Origin: an uncultured Bacteroidales bacterium
GTDB taxonomy: Bacteria > Bacteroidota > Bacteroidia > Bacteroidales > UBA932
Length of the DNA: 64,000 bases
Direction: 5' to 3'
Assembly: GCA_900316955.1 (NCBI GenBank)
Contig: ONEX01000001.1
Span: forward strand, 64,630 to 128,629
Shown here: positions 8,625 through 17,791 of the stretch, in pieces
Layout of the letters: the number at the start of each line of letters is the position of its first letter
How positions within the stretch are numbered: the first letter of the stretch is position 1
Made by a program: the position numbers and the translations under genes
The notes under the pieces: model-generated
Seen by the model: only the letters and a program-made list of their open reading frames with translations
Told to the model about the DNA's origin: nothing
Database searches by the model: none

Positions 8625-10756
8625 TATTTCGCGATATCCAGTTCAGCGATGATGTTGGACGCGCCGCCGAGCTTCTCCACAAGGAAGAGGACGTAGCGGA
8701 TGTCCACGCAGATGCAGCGCTGCAGGTCGGGTTCGAACATCACGTCGGAGGACATGGACTCCCAGTTGCCGTCGAAGGCGAGACCGATGAGCTCGCCCTT
8801 CGCGTTGAGGACCGGGGAGCCGGAGTTGCCGCCGGTGATGTCGTTGTTCGTCAGGAAGCACACGTGCACCTGGCCGTCGGAAGGATCGGCATAGGGGCCG
8901 AAGTCCTTGGCCTCGATGAGGCTCTTGAGCTTGGCGGGGACGATGAATTCCGGATTGGTCGGGTCTTCCTTCTCCAGGACGCCCTTGGTGGTGGAGTAGT
9001 GCTTATAGAGGACGGCGTCCTTCGGGGAATAAGGCAGCACGTGACCGTAGGTGAGGCGCATGGTGGAGTTCGCGTCCGGGTAGGACGGCTTGCCTTTCTC
9101 CCATTCCATCAGGCCGGCGGTGAAGGCCTTGCTGCCCGCCGCGAGGTCGTTCTGCGTGGCGAGGGCCGCCGGATAGCGCTCCATGATCTCGGTCATCACG
9201 GCGTTGTACAGGCGCACGGCCGGATCGGCCCAGACCTTCTCCCAGTCGCCGGCGCCCACGAGCGCGGAGACCTTGTCGTAGGAGGTGAAGGCGGACTCGT
9301 CGAACAGGTAGTTCACGTAGGCCGGGATGTCCATGGTGGCGAAGTCCTCGAAGTCCACGCCGAGGCCCTTCGGATAATCCTGCTTGTCGGCCCGCTGGCG
9401 GAAGAACTCGAGCAGGGCGACCGCTTCCTTGCGGTCCAGGTCCACGACATAGTCGCGGTAGCCGGACTTGAGGGCCTCCACGGCCTTGACGTCCTGGCCC
9501 TGCCGTGAGACGGCCTGCGTCAGGCGGTTGGCATGGCCGAGCAGCTCGATGCGGTACGGGGCCTCGGTGAGCAGGGAGACGGCCAGCTCGGCCTCCGCGG
9601 AGGCGTTCACGGCGTCCTCGATCTGTTTCAGGGCGTGGCCGTAGGCCTGGACCCGCTTGGGATTCTGGTTCACCCAGGCCATGAAGTCCTTCTCCTTCTG
9701 CTCTTCGCGGCCGATGATGTTCAGCTTCTCGAAGGCGAGCTCCTCACCCTGCCACTTCTTCCAGCCGTTGGCGGAGGAGGCGTACTTGTTGGCGTACTTG
9801 AGCTGCACGGAAGGATCCGCGCACATCGCCTCCCACATGAGGTCCTGCCGGACGGTGCGGGCGTCGATGGCGACGCGGTTCTCCGCGATCATCTGCTTGA
9901 GCTGGGCGGCCGTCTGGAACCGCTGGGTGCGGCCCGGATAGCCCATGATCATCGCGTAGTCGCCTTCCTGGACGCCCTTGAGGGAGATCTTCAGGTGGCC
10001 CTTGGCCTTGTAGGGACGGTTCTCCGGGCTGTAGGCGGCGGGCTCGTTGTCGGGACCGGCGTACACGCGGAACATCGAGAAGTCGCCGGTGTGGCGGGGC
10101 CACATCCAGTTGTCGGTCTCGCCGCCGAACTTGCCCACGGATGCCGGCGGAGCGCCCACGAAGCGCACGTCGTTGTAGGTCTTGGAGACGATCAGGTAGG
10201 TGACGTTGTTGTTGTAGAAGTTCGTCAGCTGGGCGCGGCAGTTCTTGTTCTCCTTCGTGGCCTTGTCCACGAGGGCCTTGCGCTCGGCCTCCATCAGCTC
10301 GGCGACCTTCTTCTCGTTCGTCTCGTTCTTGCGGATCTTCTTCTCGGCCTTCTCCAGGACGGCGGTGACGTCCGTCATCGACTGGAGGAAGGTGATGCTG
10401 AGGCCGCGGGCGGGGAGTTCCTGGTCGCGGGTCATGGCCCAGTAGCCGTCCATCAGGTAGTTGTGCTCGTCGGTGGAGAGCGCCTGGATGCTGCTGTAGC
10501 CGCAGTGGTGGTTCGTGACGATGAGGCCGTCGCCGGAGATGATCTCGCCGGTGCAGCCGCCGCCGAAGTGGATGATGGCATCCTTCAGCGAGGAATGGTT
10601 GATGCTGTAGATTTCTTCGGGCGAGAGCTTGCAGCCCGCTTCTTTCAGGGCTTTGCCGTTCATTTTCTGGAGAAGCGGCAGGAGCCACATTCCCTCGTCG
10701 GCGAAGGCGGTGAGGGAGAGGCCCAGGGCCGCCACGATTGCTAAGATACGTTTCAT
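8624..10756 (-). CDS. S46-family dipeptidyl-peptidase (DPP7/DPP11 type)
   Basis: Periplasmic serine exopeptidase that releases dipeptides from peptide N-termini. 710 residues, signal peptide MKRILAIVAALGLSLTAFA. Catalytic His is in TNHHCGYSS (His84) and the nucleophile is Ser645 in TGGNSGSPVL. The residue 18 positions after the Ser is Gly663 (FDGNWE). In Porphyromonas enzymes Arg at this position goes with Asp/Glu preference (DPP11) and Gly with hydrophobic preference (DPP7), so DPP7-like specificity is inferred. ATG 10756 is chosen because the longer start lies inside the TACATTTG promoter box (10782-10775). Coupled to downstream mrp. Confidence 0.93.
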   Translation of the reverse strand: MKRILAIVAALGLSLTAFADEGMWLLPLLQKMNGKALKEAGCKLSPEEIYSINHSSLKDAIIHFGGGCTGEIISGDGLIVTNHHCGYSSIQALSTDEHNYLMDGYWAMTRDQELPARGLSITFLQSMTDVTAVLEKAEKKIRKNETNEKKVAELMEAERKALVDKATKENKNCRAQLTNFYNNNVTYLIVSKTYNDVRFVGAPPASVGKFGGETDNWMWPRHTGDFSMFRVYAGPDNEPAAYSPENRPYKAKGHLKISLKGVQEGDYAMIMGYPGRTQRFQTAAQLKQMIAENRVAIDARTVRQDLMWEAMCADPSVQLKYANKYASSANGWKKWQGEELAFEKLNIIGREEQKEKDFMAWVNQNPKRVQAYGHALKQIEDAVNASAEAELAVSLLTEAPYRIELLGHANRLTQAVSRQGQDVKAVEALKSGYRDYVVDLDRKEAVALLEFFRQRADKQDYPKGLGVDFEDFATMDIPAYVNYLFDESAFTSYDKVSALVGAGDWEKVWADPAVRLYNAVMTEIMERYPAALATQNDLAAGSKAFTAGLMEWEKGKPSYPDANSTMRLTYGHVLPYSPKDAVLYKHYSTTKGVLEKEDPTNPEFIVPAKLKSLIEAKDFGPYADPSDGQVHVCFLTNNDITGGNSGSPVLNAKGELIGLAFDGNWESMSSDVMFEPDLQRCICVDIRYVLFLVEKLGGASNIIAELDIAK

Positions 10757-10774
10757 GATCAGTCGATATTTATG

Positions 10775-10782
10775 CAAATGTA
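10775..10782 (-). promoter_or_regulatory. -7 box of the S46 peptidase-mrp operon promoter
   Basis: TACATTTG on the minus strand, 18 nt upstream of ATG 10756. Confidence 0.55.
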
Positions 10783-10796
10783 GGAATTATTCCGCA

Positions 10797-11414
10797 TTAG
10801 AACAAAGAGGGCTCCAGCTCCTTGACGTGGAAGGATTTGCGGTGCCAGGGGGTGTAGCCGTACCGCCGGATGGCGGCGATGTGCTCGGGGGTGGGGTAGC
10901 CCATGTTGCGGTCCCAGCCGTAATCCGGGTACTCGGCAGCGAGTTTCCGCATGAATTCGTCCCGGTATGTTTTCGCGAGGACGGAGGCCGCGGCGATGGA
11001 CGCGAAGGTCGCGTCGCCGTGGACCACCGTGCGGTAGTCCTTGAACCCGTAGCGGCCGAACGGCCGGAACTTGTTGCCGTCCACCAGCAGGAAATCCGGC
11101 GCCGGATCCAGCCGCAGGACGGCCCGCTGCATCCCCGTGACGGAGGCCCAGAGGATGTTCAACTTGTCGATCTCGTCGGCCTGGACGGCCTCCACGGCCC
11201 AGGCGACGGCCTCGGCCTCGATGATGGGCCGGAGTTCCTCCCGCGCCTTCTCGGTCATCTGCTTGGAATCGTTCAGGAGCGGGTGGTAAAAACCGGGCGG
11301 CAGGATGACCGCGGCAGCGTACACCGGCCCGGCGAGGGGCCCGCGGCCCGCCTCGTCGCAACCGGCCTCCAGCCGTCCCGGCTCCAGGCACCCTTGCAGT
11401 CGGATTTCCTTCAT
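10797..11414 (-). CDS. rnhB: ribonuclease HII
   Basis: Endonuclease cutting the RNA strand of RNA-DNA hybrids and single ribonucleotides in DNA. 205 residues, the usual length. The active-site start CDEAGRGPLAGPV gives Asp20 and Glu21; LLVDGN carries the third acid; GDATFASIAAASVLAKTYRD and MGYPTPEH are typical RNase HII signatures. Stop lies 40 nt before the S46 gene start, but that gene has its own promoter. The ATG is only five bases after the TACCTTTG box, implying a leaderless mRNA. Confidence 0.96.
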   Translation of the reverse strand: MKEIRLQGCLEPGRLEAGCDEAGRGPLAGPVYAAAVILPPGFYHPLLNDSKQMTEKAREELRPIIEAEAVAWAVEAVQADEIDKLNILWASVTGMQRAVLRLDPAPDFLLVDGNKFRPFGRYGFKDYRTVVHGDATFASIAAASVLAKTYRDEFMRKLAAEYPDYGWDRNMGYPTPEHIAAIRRYGYTPWHRKSFHVKELEPSLF

Positions 11415-11419
11415 GTAAC

Positions 11420-11427
11420 CAAAGGTA
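11420..11427 (-). promoter_or_regulatory. -7 box of rnhB, leaderless arrangement
   Basis: TACCTTTG (minus), then GTTAC and ATG. Transcription normally starts about 5-7 nt after this box in Bacteroidetes, that is at or next to the start codon. Confidence 0.6.
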
Positions 11428-11438
11428 CGGATTTTTTA

Positions 11439-11468
11439 TTGTAATTGTACGAAAAATGGCTATCTTTG
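11439..11468 (+). promoter_or_regulatory. promoter of the EF-G2-like gene
   Basis: TTG at 11439-11441, 19 nt, TATCTTTG at 11461-11468. About 60 nt of leader follow before ATG 11529. Divergent with the rnhB promoter 34 bp away. Confidence 0.7.
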
Positions 11469-11528
11469 CGGACTACGCGCAATTTGCGCGACCCGAAACG
11501 CTTAAAATAGTAATCCAATATCATTGCA

Positions 11529-13667
11529 ATGAAAAGCTACACTACTGACAAAATCCGCAACGTGGTCCTGATCGGCGCTTCCCGTTCCGGCAAGACTACC
11601 CTCTCCGAGGCGATGCTCTTCGAAGGCAAGGTCATCGACCGCCGGGGCTCTGTCGAAGAGAAGAACACGGTCTCCGACAACACCGAGTTCGAACAGACCA
11701 ACCAGAAGTCCATCAACGCGACTCCCCTGTACGGCGAGTTCGGCGGCTGCAAGATCAACTTCATCGACGCGCCGGGTTCCGATGACTTCAGCGGCGGTGC
11801 CCTTTCCGCTTTCAAGGTTGTCGAGAGCGCGGTCATGGTGATGAACGGCACGACGGGCGTCGAGGTCGGCACTACCATCTTCTCCCGCTATGCGGACCAG
11901 TACGGCAAGCCCATGGTGATCGCCGTGAACCAGCTGGACCACGACAAGGCCAACTGGGAAGGCGTGCGCCACGCCATCGCCGAGGAGTTCGGCAAGAAGG
12001 CCGTCCTCTGCCAGTTCCCCGTGAACCCGGGCCCCGGCCTGGAAGGCTTCGTGGACGTGATCACGATGAAGTTCTACAACGCCAAGAACGAGGAGCTCGA
12101 CATCCCCGCCGCCTATGCCGACGAGGCTGAGGAACTCCGCGCCGAACTCATGGAGAAGGCCGCCGAAGGTTCCGACGAGCTGATGGAGAAATTCTTCGAG
12201 ACGATGGAGCTGACCACCGACGAGATCCGCGAGGGTCTCCGCGCCGGCCTCGTCAAGTGCGAAGCCTTCCCGGTGTTCTGCGTCGCCGCCAAGGCCAACA
12301 TCGGTGTCCGCCGCCTCATGGAGTTCATCGTGAACGTGTGCCCGAGCCCGCTCGGCACCGTCCAGAAGACCATCGACGGTGGTGAGGTCCGCTGCAACCC
12401 GGCCGCTCCGACCAGCATCTTCATCTACAAGACCTCCGTCGAGCAGCACCTCGGTGAAGTGTCCTATTTCAAGGTGATGAGCGGTACCCTCAACGAGGGC
12501 GCCGACCTCGTGAACCCCGAGACCGGCAACGGCGAGCGCCTCAGCGCCATCTACGCCGTCGCGGGCTCCAAGAAGGAGAAGGTCGCTTCCATCTGCGCCG
12601 GCGACATCGGCTGCGTCATGAAGCTCAAGGCCGGCAAGACCGACGTCACCCTCGCCGCTCCCGGCCAGGAGGCCATCGAGCACATGGTGTTCCCGGATGC
12701 GAAGTACCGCTGCGCCGTCAAGGCCGTCGACAAGAACGACGAGGCCAAGGTGGGCGACGCCCTGAACAAGATCGCGGCCCAGGATCCGACCATCACCGTC
12801 GAGTACTCCAAGGAACTCCGCCAGACCATCCTCTCCGGCATGGGCGAGCAGCACATCAACTACGTCAAGTGGAGAGTGAACAACGAGTTCAAGCAGAACA
12901 TCGAGCTCTACGCTCCGAAGGTGCCGTACCGCGAGACCATCACCAAGATCGCGACCGCGCAGTACCGTCATAAGAAGCAGTCCGGCGGCGCCGGCCAGTT
13001 CGGTGAGGTGCACCTCCTCGTGTGCCCCTACGTCGAAGGCCAGGAAGCCCCGAAGAACTTCAAGATCGACGGCAAGGACACCGTGTTCAACTTCAAGAGC
13101 CAGGACATCACCGACCTCGAGTGGGGCGGCAAGCTGGAATTCTACAACTGCGTCGTCGGCGGTTCCATCGACCTCGGCTTCATGCCCGCCATCCTGAAGG
13201 GTATCAAGTCCAAGATGGAGGAAGGCCCGCTCACCGGTTCCTACGCCCGCGACATCCGCGTGTATGTGTACGACGGTAAGATGCACCCGGTGGACTCCAA
13301 GGAAATCGCCTTCATCATCGCCGGCCGCAACGCCTTCAAGGAGGCCTTCAAGAACGCCGGCCCGAAGATCCTCGAGCCTATCTACAACGTGGACATCATC
13401 ACCCCGAACGAGTATGTGGGTCCTTGCATGAGCGACCTCAACACCCGTCGCGGCATGATCATGAACCAGGACATGGACAAGGGTATGACCGTGCTCCACG
13501 CCCGCGTTCCGCTCGCCGAGCTCTACCGTTACTCCACGATCCTGAGCTCCCTGACCGGCGGCTCCGCGACCTTCCAGATGAAGTTCGCCGAGTACGTCCA
13601 GGTCCCGGCCGACGTCCAGACGAAGCTCATCGCCGAGTACGCCGCCCAGGAGCAGGAAGAGGACTAA
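11529..13667 (+). CDS. elongation factor G paralogue (EF-G2 type)
   Basis: Translation factor with the full five-domain EF-G layout (712 residues; domain IV near IGRNAFKEAFKNAG, RRGMIMNQDMD in domain V). The GTPase core departs from canonical EF-G: the P-loop is GASRSGKTT (16-24) where EF-G has GHVDAGKTT, and the DTPGH switch II motif is DAPGSDDF (80-87), so the catalytic His is Ser84-like. The G4 motif is NQLD in place of NKMD. This matches the Bacteroides EF-G2 lineage, reported to translocate without normal GTPase activity and to matter for gut colonisation. Not next to ribosomal genes, unlike a housekeeping fusA. Monocistronic. Confidence 0.88.
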   Translation: MKSYTTDKIRNVVLIGASRSGKTTLSEAMLFEGKVIDRRGSVEEKNTVSDNTEFEQTNQKSINATPLYGEFGGCKINFIDAPGSDDFSGGALSAFKVVESAVMVMNGTTGVEVGTTIFSRYADQYGKPMVIAVNQLDHDKANWEGVRHAIAEEFGKKAVLCQFPVNPGPGLEGFVDVITMKFYNAKNEELDIPAAYADEAEELRAELMEKAAEGSDELMEKFFETMELTTDEIREGLRAGLVKCEAFPVFCVAAKANIGVRRLMEFIVNVCPSPLGTVQKTIDGGEVRCNPAAPTSIFIYKTSVEQHLGEVSYFKVMSGTLNEGADLVNPETGNGERLSAIYAVAGSKKEKVASICAGDIGCVMKLKAGKTDVTLAAPGQEAIEHMVFPDAKYRCAVKAVDKNDEAKVGDALNKIAAQDPTITVEYSKELRQTILSGMGEQHINYVKWRVNNEFKQNIELYAPKVPYRETITKIATAQYRHKKQSGGAGQFGEVHLLVCPYVEGQEAPKNFKIDGKDTVFNFKSQDITDLEWGGKLEFYNCVVGGSIDLGFMPAILKGIKSKMEEGPLTGSYARDIRVYVYDGKMHPVDSKEIAFIIAGRNAFKEAFKNAGPKILEPIYNVDIITPNEYVGPCMSDLNTRRGMIMNQDMDKGMTVLHARVPLAELYRYSTILSSLTGGSATFQMKFAEYVQVPADVQTKLIAEYAAQEQEED

Positions 13668-13689
13668 ACGAAGCCTTTTCCCCGACCCG

Positions 13690-13725
13690 AAGCGGTCCGC
13701 ATCCTCTGCGGACCGCTTTTTTTTG
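13690..13725 (+). terminator. intrinsic terminator after the EF-G2 gene
   Basis: Perfect 11-bp stem AAGCGGTCCGC / GCGGACCGCTT, loop ATCCTCT, T-run to 13724. The T-run end supplies the TTTG -33 box of the next promoter. Confidence 0.9.
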
Positions 13726-13753
13726 TGCTTTTCCACACAAATCGCTATTTTTG
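13722..13753 (+). promoter_or_regulatory. promoter of the peptide-protease operon
   Basis: TTTG 13722-13725, exactly 20 nt, TATTTTTG 13746-13753. No other convincing promoter is visible until 19859, and all gaps between genes in the series are 8-15 nt or overlaps, so it probably drives six genes. Confidence 0.75.
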
Positions 13754-13783
13754 CAGGATACCTGTGAAAAACCGATCAACCAT

Positions 13784-13909
13784 ATGAACAAGTATGAAGC
13801 GCCCGCGGCCGAAATCATCGTGCTGGGGCCGTATGAAGCTGTCTGTCTGCTGTATCCAGACCCCACGGAATCCATTACGAACGATGGAGAAGAACCTTGG
13901 GAATCTTAG
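13784..13909 (+). CDS. 41-aa peptide with N-terminal KYExP motif
   Basis: Short gene MNKYEAPAAEIIVLG... ending in an acidic tail TNDGEEPWES. First gene after a strong promoter and 15 nt before a fimbrillin-like lipoprotein gene. No signal peptide. A second peptide with the same start pattern (MKSYETP) precedes the M64 gene at 17639. Short Bacteroidales proteins opening with x-Y-E-x-P and a hydrophobic stretch are common beside exported proteins, but their role is not known to me. Coding is supported by the operon spacing and by the shared motif. Confidence 0.72.
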   Translation: MNKYEAPAAEIIVLGPYEAVCLLYPDPTESITNDGEEPWES

Positions 13910-13924
13910 AAAAGCGGTAAGACG

Positions 13925-15106
13925 ATGAAAAGAATAGCCAGAATCATTCCCCTGCTGGTCCTGTTGGTCTCCTGCCGGAACGAGCAGGAGGATCCCGCGG
14001 TTCCCGTCGCCCCGGTCTCCCCGGAGGCGGAGTCGGAAGTTTTCTACGGAACGACGGAGAACGGCCCGGATTCCAAGGCTTTTGCCGATGCCGACCTGAA
14101 GGTGTTGTGGAATGCCGATGACCGGGTGTCCATCTTCGCGAAGGATAACTACAACCGGCAGTATCGCTTTACCGGCGAGGACGGCGCCAATGCCGGCGCC
14201 TTCGAGCGTGTCGATACCGGCGACGCCAGTGAGGCGCAGGCATTGACCTGCAATTATGCCGTCTATCCTTATTCGCCCGCGACGGCCGTCTCCTCGGATG
14301 GCGTCCTGACCGTCTCCCTCCCGGCGGAGCAGGCTTACAAGGAGAACTCTTTTGGCGCCGGAGCCGGCACCATGGTGGCGGTTTCCGAGGACAACCGCCT
14401 TTCGTTCAAGAATGTCGGAACCTTTGTGGCCATCCAGCTCTATGGCGAAGGCGTCTCCGTGAGCCGGATTACGCTGCAGGGAAGGAGCGGCGAGAAACTG
14501 GCGGGCCCGGCGACCGTCAAAATGGACGCCGAAGGAGCGCCCGTGGTCACGATGGCCGCCGAGAACGCGTCGGAGACCGTTTCGCTCGTCTGTGCGGAGC
14601 CGGTTGCCCTCGGTGCGGATGCGGAGCATGCCACCGCTTTCTGGTTCGTCCTTCCCCCCACGACCTTTGCGGAAGGATTCTCCATCACCGTGGAGGACAG
14701 CGCGGGCCGGTTCTATGAGAAGGTGACGACCCGGAAGATCGAGTTCCACCGCAGCGCCCTGAAGCGGATGGCGGCCTTCCAGCCGGTCTCCCGCGGATTC
14801 GGACTCTATCCCGCTTCCGGAGAAGCTTTTGTCTATGACCCGGCCACGGACCAGATGAATGTCTATGAAGCCGCCGGGAATGCCTGGTTCCGCTTCCTCC
14901 GGACTCCGGGGCTGAAAATGTATGAACTCGGTCCGATCCCGCTGGACCAGACCGCGTGGGAGAACGGCATCAGCACGCAGTTGGTTGTCTCGGAAAAGGG
15001 CATGGAAGGCGAACCCGCCGATTATGAACTGTCCGTCCGGTCTTACCAGGGCGGAATCCTGAACCTGGTCTCCGGGACCGGCGACCAATTCGTCATCCGT
15101 CTTTAA
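13925..15106 (+). CDS. fimbrillin-like lipoprotein
   Basis: 393 residues with lipobox LLVSC (Cys17), so anchored in the outer membrane. The pattern of a fimbrillin (Mfa/FimA-like) N-terminal domain is visible: LWNADDRVSIF, YAVYPYS, LSFKNVGTFVAIQLYG, ITLQGRSGEKLAGPATV and WFVLPPTTF. The last 100 residues (from about ASGEAFVYDPATD) form a separate small domain. It might be a pilus or surface adhesin subunit, or an accessory of the proteases coded next. 12 nt before the M6 gene. Confidence 0.82.
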   Translation: MKRIARIIPLLVLLVSCRNEQEDPAVPVAPVSPEAESEVFYGTTENGPDSKAFADADLKVLWNADDRVSIFAKDNYNRQYRFTGEDGANAGAFERVDTGDASEAQALTCNYAVYPYSPATAVSSDGVLTVSLPAEQAYKENSFGAGAGTMVAVSEDNRLSFKNVGTFVAIQLYGEGVSVSRITLQGRSGEKLAGPATVKMDAEGAPVVTMAAENASETVSLVCAEPVALGADAEHATAFWFVLPPTTFAEGFSITVEDSAGRFYEKVTTRKIEFHRSALKRMAAFQPVSRGFGLYPASGEAFVYDPATDQMNVYEAAGNAWFRFLRTPGLKMYELGPIPLDQTAWENGISTQLVVSEKGMEGEPADYELSVRSYQGGILNLVSGTGDQFVIRL

Positions 15107-15118
15107 CCGCGCCGCCTT

Positions 15119-17623
15119 ATGAAAAAGATCATTTTTGTCCTTTTGACCCTGGTTGTCGCGGCGCAGGCCGCCCTGGCCGTTCCGGCGCTTCGCGGCAAGT
15201 ACACGTACAAGCAGCCCGACGGCTCGGTCATCGTACTGGAGAACCATGGCGATGAATTCTATCACTGGACGACGGACGCTTCGGGGCGGACGGTGGAAAT
15301 GGGCACCGACGGTTTCTACCGGCCGGTGGACGTCTCTGCCGCCACCCAGCGAGCCCGGGCCGCCCGCGCCCGCGCAAATGCGCGGAAAGCGAGCTGGTCT
15401 TCCTATGACAGTCCTTTCCCGACCAACAAGGGGGACCGGAAGATTCTCTGCCTGCTGGCGGAATTCCAGCCGGAAGTCCAGAATGGCGAGGAGGTGTTCT
15501 CCGGCAAGTACACCGTGGAGAAGCCCGCGGAGCATTTCTGGGACATGCTCAACAAGGAGGGCTACGACGAAGACGGCGCCATCGGTTCTGTCCGTGATTA
15601 CTATCTCGCAAACTCCATGAACCAGTATCGTCCATCGTTCGACGTGTACGGCCCGGTGACGCTTTCTCATTCCGAGTCCTATTATGACCAAAACGGTGTT
15701 CACTTGGCGATTCTCGAGATTTATGACAAGCTGGCCGGGAAATTTGACATCAACCAGTATGACACGGACGGGAATGGAGAACTGGATATGGTCCTGTTCT
15801 ATTTTCCGGGCCATAATGAAGCGGAGCATGCCCCTTCCTGGACCATCTGGCCCCATCAGGGTTCCGGCTATTATGGAATGATGGGCGGCAAGAGGCTCGT
15901 CCGCTATTTCTGCACGTCGGAACTGAGGGGGCAGTCAGGAAGCGATCCGGCCGCGATCGGCACCACCTGCCATGAGTTTGCGCATTCGCTGGGCCTGCCG
16001 GATTTCTATGATGTGGGCGCAGAGGATCATGGAGGAGAAAACCGCACCCTTGACTTGACGTACACCTATGACTTGATGTGCTACGGCAACTACAATGACA
16101 ACGGCCGCCGTCCGCCGTACCTGACCTCCCTCGAACGGAACATGCTGGGCTGGATGGAAATGCCGGCGGCCATCACTTCTTCGGGAAGCCACACCCTTCA
16201 GGGCGTCCAGGAAAATACGGCCGCCCGGATCGACGGGAGGACGGAAGGAGAGTTCTTCCTGCTGGAATGCCGGAATCAGGGGGGCTGGGATTCGGGCACG
16301 CCCATGGCCGGCATGGTCGTCTATCAAGTGGACCAGTCCAATCGTGTCCTCGCGAGCGGAGTCACGGCCGCCAGCCTGTGGAGCACGAACAATATCAACT
16401 CCTATGGCGGTCACCCCTGCTATCGGATCGTTCCTTCCCAGGCGCTCCAAAATACGAACGACCTGGTTTTCCCGGGCCGCGGGATCACGACTTTCGCTCC
16501 GGTGGACTGGGACGGACTTTCGGCCGGGGTTACCTTGAACGGCATCGCATACGGGAATGGCCAGGTCACTTTCGGCGTCAGCGTAGATGACTCGAAGACG
16601 GTCTTCGGCTATGTGAAGGACGGGGAAGGGAATCCGCTGCCGGGCGCGACCGTCGTCCTTTCCCACTCCCTCTATGAATTTGCCGCGCCGCCGCTGCTTC
16701 CGACGGACCAGACATGCGAGACTGATGAGGACGGATACTATTCCTTTACGCTGGAGTCATCCGCATCGTCATATCAGATTGTCACGGCCCGGGCCGGCGG
16801 ATACATTCCCCAGTCTTACAATGTCCAGGCATCGGAGCGCTTTGCGCAGCGGGATTTTGTCTTGTTGCGGCCGGGAGAATTGCCGCCCGCGACCTTGCAG
16901 CGTTACGATGCGACCCTGGGTACTTCCAATGGCAGTCACGACAGCAGTACGTCCTGGGCCGTCGGCATGAAATATACGGCCGCGGAACTCCGGGAGATGA
17001 ATGCCGTCGGAGGCCTGCTCAGCAAGATCAGTTTCTGGTGCAATCCGGATGCCGGCAGCGAAGTCTATCTGGTCGTCGACATCGGCGGAGAGATGAAACT
17101 GAGAAAGAACGTGACAAGCGAGTATGTTGCCGGCAGTTTCCAGACATTCGACGTTTCGGACGAGCGGATTGTCATTCCGGAAGGGAAAGATGTGTCCATC
17201 GGTTACGGATTGACGGAGATGGCGTCCGGATCTTTTCCTTTCAAGATTTTCGGCCCTATCAGCGAGGAGCATGGGGGGAGTTATTACTTGAGCGATTTCC
17301 TCCATCAAACTTATTGGAAGAAGACCAGATTCGGCTCCAGTTTTTACGATTTCGCCGTCTCGGCCGTGTTGTCCTTCGAAGCCGAAATCGACTTCGCCAC
17401 CCTCGGCGTCAGCTACATCAAGCTGGTGAACGATGTGCCGCAGGTGGTGCCGGCGGCGGGGAAGACGGTCCATGACATCACGTGGACGCTGGACGGGACG
17501 CCCATCAACGGGACCCCGGGCGACGTCAACAGCCTTCCGGCCGGGGCCCATACTTACATGGCCCGCGTGGCCCATTATGACGGGACCGTCGAGCGGGTCT
17601 ATTTCGACGTGAATAAAGAATAA
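15119..17623 (+). CDS. secreted M6-family metalloprotease with carboxypeptidase-regulatory-like domain
   Basis: Immune-inhibitor-A-type zinc protease, 834 residues, signal peptide MKKIIFVLLTLVVAAQAALA. The zinc site HEFAHSLGLPDFYD begins at His285 (His285, Glu286, His289). A propeptide-like region with GKYTYKQPDGS and WTTDASGR precedes it. From about 493, FGYVKDGEGNPLPGATVVLS...ETDEDGYYSF is a carboxypeptidase-regulatory beta-sandwich. The remainder (about 590-834) is a beta-rich domain. In the operon it lies between a fimbrillin-like lipoprotein and the second small peptide. Substrates unknown. Confidence 0.9.
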   Translation: MKKIIFVLLTLVVAAQAALAVPALRGKYTYKQPDGSVIVLENHGDEFYHWTTDASGRTVEMGTDGFYRPVDVSAATQRARAARARANARKASWSSYDSPFPTNKGDRKILCLLAEFQPEVQNGEEVFSGKYTVEKPAEHFWDMLNKEGYDEDGAIGSVRDYYLANSMNQYRPSFDVYGPVTLSHSESYYDQNGVHLAILEIYDKLAGKFDINQYDTDGNGELDMVLFYFPGHNEAEHAPSWTIWPHQGSGYYGMMGGKRLVRYFCTSELRGQSGSDPAAIGTTCHEFAHSLGLPDFYDVGAEDHGGENRTLDLTYTYDLMCYGNYNDNGRRPPYLTSLERNMLGWMEMPAAITSSGSHTLQGVQENTAARIDGRTEGEFFLLECRNQGGWDSGTPMAGMVVYQVDQSNRVLASGVTAASLWSTNNINSYGGHPCYRIVPSQALQNTNDLVFPGRGITTFAPVDWDGLSAGVTLNGIAYGNGQVTFGVSVDDSKTVFGYVKDGEGNPLPGATVVLSHSLYEFAAPPLLPTDQTCETDEDGYYSFTLESSASSYQIVTARAGGYIPQSYNVQASERFAQRDFVLLRPGELPPATLQRYDATLGTSNGSHDSSTSWAVGMKYTAAELREMNAVGGLLSKISFWCNPDAGSEVYLVVDIGGEMKLRKNVTSEYVAGSFQTFDVSDERIVIPEGKDVSIGYGLTEMASGSFPFKIFGPISEEHGGSYYLSDFLHQTYWKKTRFGSSFYDFAVSAVLSFEAEIDFATLGVSYIKLVNDVPQVVPAAGKTVHDITWTLDGTPINGTPGDVNSLPAGAHTYMARVAHYDGTVERVYFDVNKE

Positions 17624-17638
17624 CAGACGTTTGCGCCC

Positions 17639-17791
17639 ATGAAATCTTATGAAACCCCGTCCTGCCGATGCCGGTCGCTGGATCTGGAAGTCTCTTTCCT
17701 GAACGGCGGCTCGGCAGGCGGTTTTCCGGTCGATCCGGTGGATCCGTTCGGAACGAGTTCCGGCGTTATGGAGGAGGAGTATTATGAGTAA
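17639..17791 (+). CDS. 50-aa peptide with N-terminal SYExP motif, overlapping the M64 gene
   Basis: MKSYETPSCRCRSLDLEVSF followed by a Gly/Ser/Pro-rich centre (LNGGSAGGFPVDPVDP) and an acidic tail ending EEEYYE. Starts 15 nt after the M6 stop and its stop overlaps the M64 start by 8 nt, so translation of the two is coupled. The start pattern repeats that of the 41-aa peptide at 13784, and each stands directly before a fimbrillin-domain protein. Function unknown; leader peptide, assembly factor, signal or inhibitor are all open. Confidence 0.72.
   Translation: MKSYETPSCRCRSLDLEVSFLNGGSAGGFPVDPVDPFGTSSGVMEEEYYE

Noticed and set aside
11502-13736. 744-codon frame antisense to the EF-G2 gene
   Set aside because: Same composition artefact; the plus frame has all EF-G domains and a good promoter.
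13424-13909. 161-codon frame containing the first small peptide
   Set aside because: It begins inside the EF-G2 gene out of frame and crosses its terminator; only the last 41 codons from ATG 13784 follow the promoter.
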